The translations under genes and the position numbers were made by a program. 64,000 nucleotides of DNA from the NCBI GenBank assembly GCA_029204225.1, contig CM055107.1, forward strand, positions 48,658,550 to 48,722,549, written 5' to 3'. Under the pieces are notes generated by a model that was not told where the DNA came from, made no database searches, and saw only the letters and a program-made list of their open reading frames with translations. Shown here in pieces: positions 1 to 9,625 of the stretch (position 1 is the first letter of the stretch; every line of letters begins with the position of its first letter). The DNA is from Diphasiastrum complanatum (taxonomy: Eukaryota; Streptophyta; Lycopodiopsida; Lycopodiales; Lycopodiaceae).

Positions 1-121
1 GGCTTTTTTGTGGAACTCATCTTCCAACCAAAAAACATTCGAACCACGCCTTTAACGGAAGAAAACAAGGGCTACACACCTTCCTAGAATTGGGAGTGTT
101 GGTTATCTTTAACTCTTTCAT

Positions 122-123
<2 letters not shown>

Positions 124-174
<51 letters not shown>
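124..174. repeat. (CT)n microsatellite
   Basis: Uninterrupted CT dinucleotide tract of about 51 bases, seen directly. Confidence 0.98.
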
Positions 175-177
<3 letters not shown>

Positions 178-220
178 ACGTGAATGAGTCTATTATGGGT
201 AATTGGATATAGAAATCAAG

Positions 221-390
221 ATTAACTACATCTAATCATTCTATTTGGATTTTTTTTTCTTTTAGAAGCAAGTGAGAGATTAACTACATCTAATCATTCT
301 ATTTGCCTTTTAGAAGCAAGTGAGAGATTAACTTCATCTAATTATTCTATTTGGATTTTTCCTTTTAGAAGCAAGTGAGAGATTAACTTC
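221..390. repeat. Tandem repeat, three units of about 48-58 bp
   Basis: Each unit starts with ATTAACT(A/T)CATCTAAT and ends with TTTTAGAAGCAAGTGAGAG. Units start near 221, 279 and 327, and a partial fourth starts at 382. They differ mainly in the T-run length. No coding potential is seen. Confidence 0.9.
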
Positions 391-490
391 AAAGTATCGT
401 GGCACTCATCCTATCGCTCAATATTTATTGGCCAAACTATACTTGCCATCTGGCCGATCTGCTGCTTGAAATGACACTTGCGTGGAACAT

Positions 491-569
491 ATAAATTATC
501 CTATTGGAGGAATTTATTGATAACCCATCTATTGGATCCTATGCACATATTCAAAAACGTCGGTGAATT
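491..569 (+). mobile_element. CACTA transposase (TNP2-like) scrap
   Basis: About 79 bases match, on the opposite strand, the part of the CACTA transposase at 30286-30365 that encodes the PMHIFKN motif. The codons for DPMHIFKNVGE are visible; the frame is lost upstream and downstream. The 82-codon reading frame at 478-726 that spans it is otherwise anonymous. It is a small transposon remnant, not a gene. Confidence 0.75.
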
Positions 570-847
570 CTTACGGATAATCCACGTGGATATCCACGCC
601 AATCCACGACTATATCCACGTGAAATATTTTTTGCCTCCACATCTTCCTTTGTATTGTGCGTGGCTATTTTCTACATGTGTTCTTGTGATGGTATCCATG
701 TTGTACCATTCTTTTTCCATCTTTGATAGTTAAAATTAAGGCTCAATGTTTGTCTTTCAATTTGATATCGAAAGCAAATGGAGTTCTTTTTATTCGGCAA
801 TTTATTTCTCCGTTTGATTTATGGTCCCATTCTTTTGTTCATAAGTT

Positions 848-1702
848 CTAACAATGTATCATATCTAACAAATTTATACAAACAAATAATGTCGGTGTTC
901 TATGCACATTTGCAATTGAAAAAAAATCAACAAATACATTCAAAGAAATAAACCAACTTAATCGGACATTTTTGGACCTAGTACTTATTTTCATAGAATT
1001 CTTCACATCATTAAAGAGCTTGCATCGAAATGATTCTAAAACAATGTTCTCAGAAGTAATCCATTCATCACTATCCAACCTTGGAAGTGGAAAAGCCTCA
1101 AGGTTTCCAAATCTTCCATGCGTATCTGGAATGTAAACTGATTCATAAAAATAGATTCCACTGTCGGCAAGTTCTTTTGAAAATCGGCCTTTGTACTGCA
1201 ATTTTTCTATATCTGAATGTATGACATCCAATATACCTGCAAGTGATTGTGTGGGCTCCCATTCCTTTAAATTTGATGGATATAAATCTGCATGATAAAA
1301 TAGAGATGAGTTTCCAAATAGATATCCAAATTCAGTATGCTAAATAAAAATAATGGCATAAAATAATAGAGTTGAATTTAGCTGCATAAAAATAAAACCG
1401 CAACAATTGCATCTTTTATGATCATTTGATTCACGGATCGGAATGCATATAAACATGTTGAACTAACATCTCTGAAATGGATTTCCACCTAGCGATGCTC
1501 TAAAGTCAAAAATCTTAGCTTTCCAGTAGGACCTGAAACATAACTTGGATCGTTTTCTCTTTCTAAATGGTCCTTTTGATGATGGATGCATTAATACCCA
1601 TGTGTTTTTGACGTATTTTTTTGGTATCCAATATCCTGCTTTGTCTTTCTCATTGTGAAGAATGACAGAATCTATTCTGGATCTCGGTCTCCTTGATGCC
1701 AT
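848..1702 (-). CDS. Unidentified two-exon gene
   Basis: An ATG at 1702 (minus strand) opens a basic exon (MASRRPRSRIDSV...). An AG|GTGG donor would end it at 1489. A CATGCAG acceptor starts a second exon at 1287, and the split codon (G+AT) keeps the frame open through to a stop at 848. This predicts about 217 residues with a 201-base intron. The first exon is Lys/Arg-rich (RKRKRSK near residue 50); the second is acidic and aromatic (SGIYFYESVYIPDTHGRFG). The last ~45 residues may be read-through into a further intron. A CA/CT microsatellite lies directly upstream of the ATG. I do not recognise the family. The phase-compatible splice sites are the main support; function is unknown and it could be a fragment of a larger gene. 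Confidence 0.45.
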
Positions 1703-1712
1703 GTTTTCGATC

Positions 1713-1716
<4 letters not shown>

Positions 1717-1793
<77 letters not shown>
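1717..1793. repeat. Compound (TC)n(CA)n microsatellite
   Basis: TC tract at about 1717-1752 passing straight into a CA tract at 1752-1793. It lies just upstream of the ATG of the minus-strand gene at 848-1702. Confidence 0.97.
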
Positions 1794-1795
<2 letters not shown>

Positions 1796-2177
1796 TCAAA
1801 CTTTGCCGCTAATTGTAACTATGCAAGATTCTTGCGATCACAATATCCAACCAATGTTGTTACTACTATAAACTAGTTTGTGATTGTGGTCTAGTTTCTA
1901 AGCATTCCGGGTTAGTAATTTAACTTGAAAAAGTTGATTCGGGGCAGCATTGTACTCTACGGGCAGCACAAGCCAACCAATCATATGTGTAATAGCTGCC
2001 CGACGTCAATTTAAAAAATTCAAAAATTACGAGCCAATTTGCTAGTCCCGATAAGCTACGTTACGTAGATTTCATTTTTGGGTCTTTTGATTGGTCCAAG
2101 TGAAAGCATAAATTAGAGAAAAAAATAAAAGTATTTTTTCAGAAGGCCCTTTTGTACTCAAGAACTCCTGTAATGTT

Positions 2178-2865
2178 CAAAATCATACTTGTACATTTTG
2201 CCTTTTGACTTCAAATGATAGCCACACATAAAGTGATGACTCTAGTCTTGATAACCACCATCTCTCACAACTGGTTCTGAATCAACTTCATATTTTAGGC
2301 TTGTATCTCCTTTGCCTCCCATCTCCATCTCCATCCCCTTTTATTGTATGCAGCTGCAATCCTTATTGTTGTTTAACTTTCATTTTGACTCTACTGCATC
2401 CCCATGATTATGGGACTATAAAATTTCCATTTGACCTGTGGGGCATAGACTCCATTAAATGAGCATAACATTTTTTGTGCAAAACAAAAAACAAAATCAA
2501 AAAATCAATAGTATAGTTGATGCAATTTTTGAATTATTTATTTGGCGCCATTTCAATCGTCGCATGTCCTGATAATCAGTATGAGCCATAATTTTTTGAA
2601 AATTAAAAAGTGATCCTCTTCTCTTGTTCCCATTCACTATGGCTTTCACCATTTTCGTGCAATATTATCGTCATCATCCTCCTGCCACTATCAAGATTAC
2701 TGGCCCTATATTGCCGATATACCTACTGCGCAAGCAGGAGGGCACATCTACGTGCAAAGACTGTGATTGTGGTTGGACTTGGCCACTCGCAAACATCATT
2801 GCTATAAGGTAAGCGTACTATCAGTGAGGAATGTAAGAGGTTTCACGGCATTTCATTACCATCCC
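2178..2865 (+). repeat. Expansin upstream region, duplicated at 18.1 kb
   Basis: Segments 2178-2222 and about 2700-2863 recur, in the same order and orientation, at 18090-18133 and 18145-18306. Roughly 480 bases are missing between them in the second copy. The second block carries a splice-donor-like AAG|GTAAGC at about 2808, so it might be a 5' untranslated exon or promoter-proximal part of the expansin gene. That role is inference. The rest of 1800-2960 shows no coding sequence I can support. Confidence 0.7.
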
Positions 2866-3716
2866 TGATGCATTTCTTATTCGGTTTATTTAGAACTTAA
2901 CCTTCGATATAGGTGACGCGGTTCTGTGGCAGTGTCCCTGTGTATCTTTTTCTGACAGGACAATGGATCGTTTCATGGCACTACCAGCTTCATTGGCGAC
3001 TATGTTAATTCTAAGCTATTGCCAGGATTCGTAAGCACGATATTCATCTGAACCATCTTGGAGGCACTGGAATGAGGCACATGCTACTTTCTATGGAGGC
3101 AGCGACGCAACTGGCACAATGGGTAAGTCACTCGCTTTACCTCTGCAAGTAGGGCATACATTGTATCACAGCTACAGTACTTTGAACATTAAATTGGTTA
3201 ATGACACTCTGCCAGTCATACTTCCTCTTGCTATGATTAGATGGTGCATGCGGATATGGCAACCTCTACAGCCAGGGTTATGGTACAAATACAGCAGCAC
3301 TCAACACCGTACTATTCAACAACGGCGCAGCTTGAGGAGGATGCTACGAAATCAAGTGTTGGAACGATACCCAGTGGTGCAACCCTGGAAATCCATCTGT
3401 GTTTGTTACTGCTACAAACTTATGCCCTCCAAACGACTTACTTTCGAATGACGATGGAGGTTGGTGCAACCTTCCCAGAGAGCACTTTGATATGTCACAG
3501 CCGGCGTTCTCTCAAATCGCTTTTTGGCGTGCAGGCATTGTCCCTGTTCTCTATTGAAAGTAGCAGCTTATAGACATTGGTCGGTCTAGCCTATCTAGAT
3601 ATACAGTGCGAGCTTCCGAATGTTGCATATTTCATTTGACTTTACTGACGTTTGTCATAAGCTATTACTATAATTCCAGTCAAGCTACAATTAAATTACC
3701 GCTCAACAATTATCGT

Positions 3717-4106
3717 TGTTGGTGTCAAGCAAAACACAGGTGTGTTTGTTGACGTCAACAGTCTGCCTCCCCCTCCATTTCCTACGTGGCGATTAGGGCA
3801 CTCATTTCTTGGCATGTAGGCACTCCTTCTTTATAGGAAAAGAAGGAGGCACGTAGAGAATTCTATAATCATCCAAACACCAGAAGCTTTTGCACTGTCA
3901 TTATTTTTACATTCTACATGAGTATTTGTTTCAGCTACGTTTCTGTTTCTTGTTTCTTGGTTCTCTTTTGCAATTGCATAGTTCCATGGATATAAGGTAG
4001 GAAATATTAGCAGTCTTTATTGCTCTGTCTCTCTCTGCCTGCGCTCTCTTAGTTTCCATGCGCTCTCTTAGTTTCCAGTAGCTGCTCTTTTCTACATAAT
4101 CCAACA
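3717..4106 (+). repeat. 5' LTR of TRIM-like element
   Basis: 390 bp, begins TGTTGGTGTCAAGC and ends TACATAATCCAACA. It carries CTTTATAGGA and CTCTCTTAG motifs and a small internal duplication of GCGCTCTCTTAGTTTCCA. It differs from the 3' LTR by only a modest number of substitutions and short indels, suggesting fairly recent insertion. Confidence 0.93.
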
Positions 4107-4150
4107 AAGGTTATGGGCTCACACACTCAGAGCCACAGGTAGCACCGGCT

Positions 4151-4597
4151 ATGCAGGTTTTCCTCGAGGATGTTCTTTCACATGAATCTGTAGCGATGCA
4201 CTTTCCGGAGTCTTCTTTCTTTCACTCCTCTCAAGCTCCTCTCTTACTATGGCTCCTACTTTCTTGGATACTCTTGCTTATCTCTCCATCTACATTGCAA
4301 GCAACGGCTCTCAACCAGCTCCATGTTAGCAGGGCCACCATTGCAGCAGCAGAAGTATGGAAGGAGCAGGAAGAAATATTCGAAGCAAAGCCAGATCTCC
4401 ACCTTGAAAAGAACCTACAGCTGGTGAAAATGTCAGGAGGATGTCTGGCTATGGAAGACAATCTTTTGAGCCTCCGGGTACAATTAGGTCAGAAATACAA
4501 TGGGATGAAGCTCTCACAAATTCCTATGCTCAGTTTGCCACCACGTTTGGAAGCTTCAAAGTTGTTCTTCAAGAAGAAGTCATGCCACTTTAAGTGA
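4151..4597 (+). CDS. Internal reading frame of TRIM-like element, unknown
   Basis: An ATG-initiated open frame of 148 codons fills most of the interior. The conceptual protein has a strongly hydrophobic stretch at about residues 31-50 (LLLWLLLSWILLLI) followed by an amphipathic Glu/Lys-rich segment (VWKEQEEIFEAKPDLHLEK). It resembles no retroelement protein I know. TRIMs often carry captured host sequence, so it may be a transduplicated gene fragment or a chance open frame. There is no start-context evidence for translation. Confidence 0.3.
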   Translation: MQVFLEDVLSHESVAMHFPESSFFHSSQAPLLLWLLLSWILLLISPSTLQATALNQLHVSRATIAAAEVWKEQEEIFEAKPDLHLEKNLQLVKMSGGCLAMEDNLLSLRVQLGQKYNGMKLSQIPMLSLPPRLEASKLFFKKKSCHFK

Positions 4598-4639
4598 ATT
4601 AATAGCTTCATGTAGATGCTAAAAATCAATGTAATTCAC

Positions 4640-4796
4640 AGTCCATGTATAGTTACAAAGTCCACATAATGGTGTGTGAAGATATAAAGTCTACATGTAG
4701 GTAAAAGACGGTTTGATCACAGTCCACGTATAGCTGAGTAGACCACACACAAATGGTGTGTGAAGGTGTGGAGTCTACATGAAGGTGATAGTAGAA
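4640..4796 (+). repeat. Imperfect tandem duplication inside TRIM interior
   Basis: Two ~70 bp units at about 4640-4708 and 4719-4793 share CAGTCCA(T/C)GTATAG, ATGGTGTGTGAAG and AGTCTACATG. They lie between the internal open frame and the polypurine tract. Confidence 0.75.
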
Positions 4797-4821
4797 TTCA
4801 AAAAAGAATCGTAATGTTTTG

Positions 4822-4835
4822 CTTGTGGGAGGGAT
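4822..4835 (+). promoter_or_regulatory. Polypurine tract
   Basis: CTTGTGGGAGGGAT directly abuts the 3' LTR start at 4836, the position where plus-strand priming occurs in LTR retrotransposons. Confidence 0.75.
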
Positions 4836-5227
4836 TGTTGGTGTCAAGCAAAACACAGGTGTGTTTGTTGACGTCAGCAGTCTGCCTCCCCCTCCATTTC
4901 CTGTGGCGATCCAGGGCACTCCTTTCTTGGCATGTAGGCGCTCCTTCTTTTCCTATAAAGGAGGAGGCACGAGGAGGCACGTATAGAATTCTATAATCAT
5001 CCAAACACCAGAAGCTTTTGTACTGTCATTGTTTTTACATTCTACGTGAGTCTTTGTTTCAGCTACGTTTCTGTTTCTTGGTTCTCTTTTGCAATTGCAT
5101 AGTGCCATGGATATAACGTAGGAAATATTAGCAGTCTTTAATGCTCTATCTCTCTCTGCCTGCGCTCTCTTAGTTTCCATGCACTCTCTTAGTTTCCAGT
5201 AGCTGCTCTTTTCTACATAACCCAACA
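4836..5227 (+). repeat. 3' LTR of TRIM-like element
   Basis: 392 bp, begins TGTTGGTGTCAAGC and ends ACATAACCCAACA, followed by the target duplication ATCGT. One visible difference from the 5' LTR is a short repeat of GAGGAGGCAC at about 4970. Confidence 0.93.
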
Positions 5228-5795
5228 ATCGTAACCTATTTTTGCACTTGGGTGGTCTGTGAGACCTTGAACTAAAATTTATTTGCTTTCAATAATTGAG
5301 AACTGATGCTAGTACATGTCAGCATTCGGTATGGTCGGGATACATCCATTCAAAGAAATGATGATATTGCACTTCTTATACTCCTGTAAGATATTCGTTA
5401 AAGGCGACACTTCTAGAGGGTAGTATTTTAAAATTTTAGCACGGACCTTTTGACGTGAAAAGACTGAAATATGTGACTGATGCCTGTAGAGTGCCATGCC
5501 ACAAACAAGGAGGTATGCGTTTCACCATCAACGGCAACCCTGGTTTAATCTCGTCTGGGTCAGTAATGTGGGTGGCGTGGGCGACGTATCTGTTGTTTCA
5601 GTTAAAGGCTGCGAAACGGATTGGATTAGCATGAAGCGGCACTGGGGACAAAATTGGGAATGTGACACTGTGCTGGTAGGTCAAAGTTTATCCTTTCAAG
5701 TCACGACAGCCGATGGAAGTAAAATAACCTCTTACGATGTTGCCCCTTTAAATTGGCAGTTTGGTCAAACCTCAAGTGGACAACAGTTCTATTAA

Positions 5796-6640
5796 GGAAT
5801 GGCATATTTCTCATTACAAAGAAACTCTCACAGATGATTTTCGTCACTTACTGGTAGAATATTGAGTTTTTTGATGCGTCTTTATTTTCTCTAAAATGTA
5901 AATGTAAAACAGGCTTGCAGTCTGGAGCAGCCCATTGAATTATACTCGAAATGCGGAAATTGCAGAAATTAATTGAGTCTATGACTCGTGACCGTTGCAA
6001 TGAAGCATATTGTTTGCATCGTGGATATCCAGCATCGCGTCAACTTATTTTCCAGTTTACTAATTGAAGAATAGATGATTTCTGTTGGGTTATGTATCCT
6101 AATGATGTATGGATTAGAGTAATAAAGCAATCAAACACAAGTTATTCGGGCTCGTGATAAGCTATCATATGTCTCATTGGAATCATGTATGTTTACGGGA
6201 ATGAGTCTTGGTTATGTGAACGCACATTTGCAATCATAGGTTATGTCTGATCATAGGACTATACCTTGTCAGTCTGCTTGTCGTAGAATGGACAAAATCA
6301 TCATCATTCTTTATGATCCTATGCAGGAGACTTGCGGGATGTTTAGTCCCCACCAGTAGACTATCATCAAATACTGAAATGGAAGAAGTGGATTGAACGA
6401 CAATTTCTTAGGTTATATGAAGTCGATTAAAAGTAGTAAGTGAGGCCAAAGTTATTAAGATTCAAAGGAGGAAAACAACAATATGAAATTCCTACCCGAG
6501 CATATTCAAAGAAAAGAACTACTCAGAACCATTTCTAATTAAGTGAAGCTTATAAAAACCATGATGTTATCAAGTAATTTATTGCTACTTTATTTATCTT
6601 TCCAATATCTGCACATAAAACTTGAAACGCTGGTCGCAAA
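5796..6640. other. Non-coding flank of expansin pseudogene
   Basis: AT-rich sequence after the expansin stop. I see no reading frame, structured repeat or RNA gene that I can support. Confidence 0.6.
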
Positions 6641-6641
6641 C

Positions 6642-6922
6642 ATGTGCAACATCAATGAACTCTCTTTGGAATTGATAAATCTTTCCCAAAGCAGACACCA
6701 CATTGTCAGTTACCATTACATTGTCAGAATCGCAACTGACCTCATTAAGTCTTGCCAGTGCTTGTGCGTTAACAAGAACAGTAGTGGACATGTTCATATT
6801 GTGTAGAGAAAATGCCACCAGCAGTGTTTGCCAAAGACAACCAGTGCAAGGTTGGCTTTACCTCTAACAATTGGAACACCACCAAATTGGGCATGCACGC
6901 CAATACCGTAGACTGCTGCTAC
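6642..6922 (-). pseudogene. Importin-beta (importin-5/IMB3-type) gene fragment, two exons
   Basis: Importin-5-type karyopherins carry ribosomal proteins and other cargo into the nucleus using HEAT repeats. Exon A (6922-6862, after a TTTTGCAG acceptor) encodes AAVYGIGVHAQFGG. Exon B (6760-6642) encodes ALARLNE, then DNVMVTDNVVSALGKIYQF and QREFIDVAH. From memory of the family these correspond to adjacent HEAT segments near the C-terminal third (AAVYG-GVCAQFGG, then DN-MAYDNAVSALGKI-QFHRDSID). The 101-base intron is GT-AG and phase 1, and exon B is exactly 40 codons with the split codon, so splicing looks conserved. I do not find the preceding or following exons within about 600 bases. It is therefore an isolated genomic fragment, probably a decayed duplicate; the retained introns argue against a processed copy. 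Confidence 0.8.
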
Positions 6923-7580
6923 CTGCAAAAGAAACTAATAATAACCCCGGTCTGCAATATTGAAATAGATGTACTTTTTCAGCTATCATCCCAGATTTTC
7001 TTAGAACCAATTTAAGGATATTTCAGCCAACGGTCATCGATTCCTCTGTTAATGCACTCATATCATAGATTTAAGGGACTTGCTTCACTTATGTGTTTTG
7101 AGGCAATTGTTCATCATTTATAGTGCCAGCATATTGGGAAAATTATGGGCACTTCCAGCCCTGGTGCTTGATGGATTGCGACTTATGTAAAAACCATTTC
7201 AAAGAAGTTCTAGCAGTAATAAAATTGCACCATAAAATATTTTTGAGTCCCAAAAATAGTTGAGGCATGGATATAGAGAAGTCTGTAGGTGATTCTCCAC
7301 AATGGCATTAAACTGGTGAATGATGGAAGTAATTGATGAAAAAAGTATTTGCAGATAATTGAGACAAAGCAGCAATGCCCACACTCTTGGATAAGATTAT
7401 CTTTGGATGAACTAGATTGGTAGTTGCTCATTGCCTATCCACGGTTGAAAATGCAAACTACATATTGCATTCACTACAAGAGGACGGGTGATTACCAAGG
7501 CTATTTTTGAGCATTTCTTTGAAAGATAGTTTTTAAAATGAGTCGAGGGGGTAGCGGAATGCTTGAGCCTCGGGTCCGGT
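6923..7580. other. No feature recognised
   Basis: AT-rich. Short open frames exist on the minus strand (7199-7431) but have no recognisable motifs. Confidence 0.5.
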
Positions 7581-7584
7581 GTTT

Positions 7585-7800
7585 GGCCTATGTATAAGCC
7601 TACCAAATTTGGACTTGTTTTTTAAACATTTATAGAGAGGGATATAGAGAGGGTTGTAAATTCACTAAGGGTCTTGGAACATACATCGGAATACTGAAGC
7701 TAATTTGATGGGTATACCGAGGCTGACGTTGGTATAAGCCTACCAAATTTGAACTTGTTTTTGAGACCTTGTTAGAGAGGGTTATAAAGAGGGTCCAGGT
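7585..7800. repeat. Interrupted direct repeat of a ~65 bp unit
   Basis: ATAAGCCTACCAAATTTG followed by GACTTGTTTTT, TTAGAGAGGG(T/A)TATA and AGAGGGT occurs at about 7593-7655 and again at 7734-7797, with ~80 bases between. Confidence 0.8.
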
Positions 7801-8159
7801 GGCCAGAGGCATTCCAGGACACTCTGCTAACCGAGAGTAGTACTGAGACTGATGAAAAAAAAGGCCCCTCAGTATAAACCACGGTATGTTACAGAAAAAT
7901 GGATCTCACTTTTAAAAATTGTTGTTTATCAGCGCATTGAATTTCATTTTCTATCAGCATCGATTGCCATATGCACAAGTGAATTAAGAAATTTATGTAT
8001 CACAGAAAAATGATGATCACAAACTGTGTACTCACATGCATCGACTTCTTGTTCGATGTCAACTAGTCAATTAATAAAGTGTAATTGCATCTGTTAGCAA
8101 TATGATTATTATTACAATGAGTTGAAATACATGGTACTGTCTCACTTATTTATTTGGTG

Positions 8160-9436
8160 GTTCATCATTATCATTTGCCGCATCATCATGCGACAAATCC
8201 AAAAAACCAAATGAGTCTATCTTTAATTGTACCATAATATCTCCTATAGCTTCATCATTAGCAACGAGTGAGATCGAGAAGGTGTGTCGTGTGTCGTCGA
8301 TCCATCCAATGATGATGCATCATCATTAGCTTGTGAAGCTTGCACATGATCATTCTCCAAAAATGTGTCATTGAATCCTTCATCACGATCTTGTTCATGA
8401 GATGCGTCAGCTGGCAGCGCCTTGTCCTCCACAGCATCTCTATCTTAAAAAAAAAAATTACTTCAAGAAGCGACTTGAATCACGTACCACTATTTGGGAT
8501 CTGAACGATCAGGGTGAAAGACCCACCCGTAATTGATCGATGTTACCATAAACGTTGACTCATAGTTAGTATCCATAGCTATGTTACAGTTGCTTGGTTA
8601 TTACTATACACAATATACATTTTTTGTAGTACATTGAAAATCGATTGATTGACAACAAAAGACCATAGACATGTTGAAGACATGAAAAAATGTACCTACT
8701 CACGTTGTTGAGAGTATGTGAATGATGATCATCATAGCTTATATATAAATCGCACCCCCTTGCATATTCTTGCTCTCTCTCTGTTACTCGTTGGTTGTTT
8801 GCCAAGGTTTCTCTAAGGGCGTCACACAGCCAATCAAACATCATGTCCTTGGGTAGAAGGGCAAGGTCAGGTGGATATGGTTGTCTTCTATGCCCTCTCC
8901 TAAAAGTGGCTCGAGCGGTTTGTCGACGAGCCTTGGCATCTTCGTATAGCGAAATCCAGTTTTGCTTTACCTCGCTATTAAGAATACAAAACTTATTTAC
9001 CTTCTCCGTAAATGGTTCACTCACTATGAGCAAGGAACTCCATGATGTAAACCATAAACTCTTGCACTAGCCATCCTTCCGCCATGCTACCCTTGGACCT
9101 TGCTTTTTGTCTTATGAAGCCTTCAATGTTTTCATGAATTGTTCCAAGAAAAACATCCAAAAGCTATGGACAATGCCTGAATTAGAAAAACGGATCATTG
9201 ATAGTGAGAGAACATGGGAATTACCACAATAGCAATAATCTAGGATGGACTACGAATAGGCAATTGACGCAAGTATATGATGTACTTGCAATGACCACCT
9301 CATCTACCAAATGCACAATGAGATGCATTTGAATGGTGAGAATGGATGTGGGAAAGTGGCTCGAATGCCATGTCATTAGCTCTGCGATGGAACTACACTT
9401 AAGCATGTGGCGTATCCTGGGTAACAATGCTAGCAT
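8160..9436 (-). mobile_element. CACTA transposase (TNP2-like) 3' remnant
   Basis: Read on the minus strand: HFPTSILTIQMHLIVHLVDE at 9370-9300 (DUF4218-like), FIRQKARSKGSMAEGWLVQE at ~9120-9060, then a basic stretch (KARRQTARATFRRGHRRQ) and FDWLCDALRETLANN down to ~8750. A separate acidic stretch (8432-8244) could be the C-terminal tail. The same domain order occurs in the larger CACTA copy at 28.3-30.6 kb, which encodes ARPEGSIAESWLIQE at the matching place. CACTA transposases cut and paste elements with CACTA-type ends. Frames are interrupted and no terminal repeats are seen, so this is a dead fragment. Confidence 0.85.
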
Positions 9437-9483
9437 TAATGTGGACTAGATTCAAATGCCTCATCATTCAAATTGAATCTACT

Positions 9484-9625
9484 ACAACTCGTGTACTACA
9501 CTTTTCCAAACTTTCAAAAAGTGTTTATTCAAATGTCGTTAGAATAATATAACTTTGAAAAGTCAAACTCTAAGTGTAATATGAAAATTGGCCTCAATTG
9601 CCAAATATACAAAAATAGCAAAACT
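9484..9625 (-). repeat. ~145 bp dispersed repeat, copy 1
   Basis: The reverse complement closely matches 49597-49745. Both copies contain ATATTTGGCAATTGAGGCC, CTTAGAGTTTGAC and TTTGAATAAACACTTTT. Copy 1 abuts the CACTA remnant; copy 2 splits a gag-protease frame. Short, non-coding and dispersed, it is a candidate MITE, SINE or Helitron-end family. Confidence 0.8.

Larger units (their letters stand above)
3717..5227 (+). mobile_element. Small non-autonomous LTR retrotransposon (TRIM-like)
   Basis: A 1511 bp element with near-identical LTRs of 390 and 392 bp, ends TGTTGG...CCAACA, flanked by a perfect 5 bp target duplication ATCGT (3712-3716 and 5228-5232). The ~730 bp interior has no gag, protease, integrase or RT. 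A purine-rich tract (TGTGGGAGGGA) sits just before the 3' LTR, and a primer-site-like GGTTATGGGCTC follows the 5' LTR. It inserted into intron 2 of the expansin pseudogene in the sense direction. The structure fits TRIM/SMART elements, although the LTRs are longer than most TRIMs. An autonomous relative would have to supply its proteins. Confidence 0.93.
2963..5795 (+). pseudogene. Alpha-expansin pseudogene
   Basis: Alpha-expansins are secreted wall-loosening proteins. Exon 1 (2963-3122) starts MDRFMALPASLATML, signal-peptide-like, and ends in AHATFYGGSDATGTM. Exon 2 (3241-3559) has [35 protein letters not shown] and GGWCNLPREHFDMSQPAF, the GH45-like first domain. Exon 3 (5490-5795) has GGMRFTING, NVGGVGDVSVVSVKG, WGQNWE and APLNWQFGQT, the C-terminal expansin domain. 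GT-AG introns at 3123-3240 and 3560-5489 are phase-compatible and appear to match the two classic EXPA introns. Four lesions are visible: stops at 3032-3034, 3333-3335 (where a conserved Cys belongs) and 3555-3557 (an Arg position), and a one-base loss near 5540. Intron 2 is inflated by the LTR element at 3717-5227. The family call is very secure; the broken state is read directly from the sequence. Confidence 0.95.

Noticed and set aside
221-390. Repeat-spacer pattern that might suggest a CRISPR array
   Set aside because: Units are contiguous tandem copies without unique spacers, in a plant genome.
1662-1871. Open frame spanning the TC/CA microsatellite on the plus strand
   Set aside because: A Ser-Leu/His-Thr peptide created by the microsatellite; the minus-strand gene explains the conserved part.
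3119-3573. Two 110-codon frames over the expansin
   Set aside because: They run in wrong frames relative to the expansin exon, which is identified by motif order.
6543-7015. Plus-strand frames at 6543-6806 and 6812-7015
   Set aside because: They are shadows of the minus-strand importin exons.
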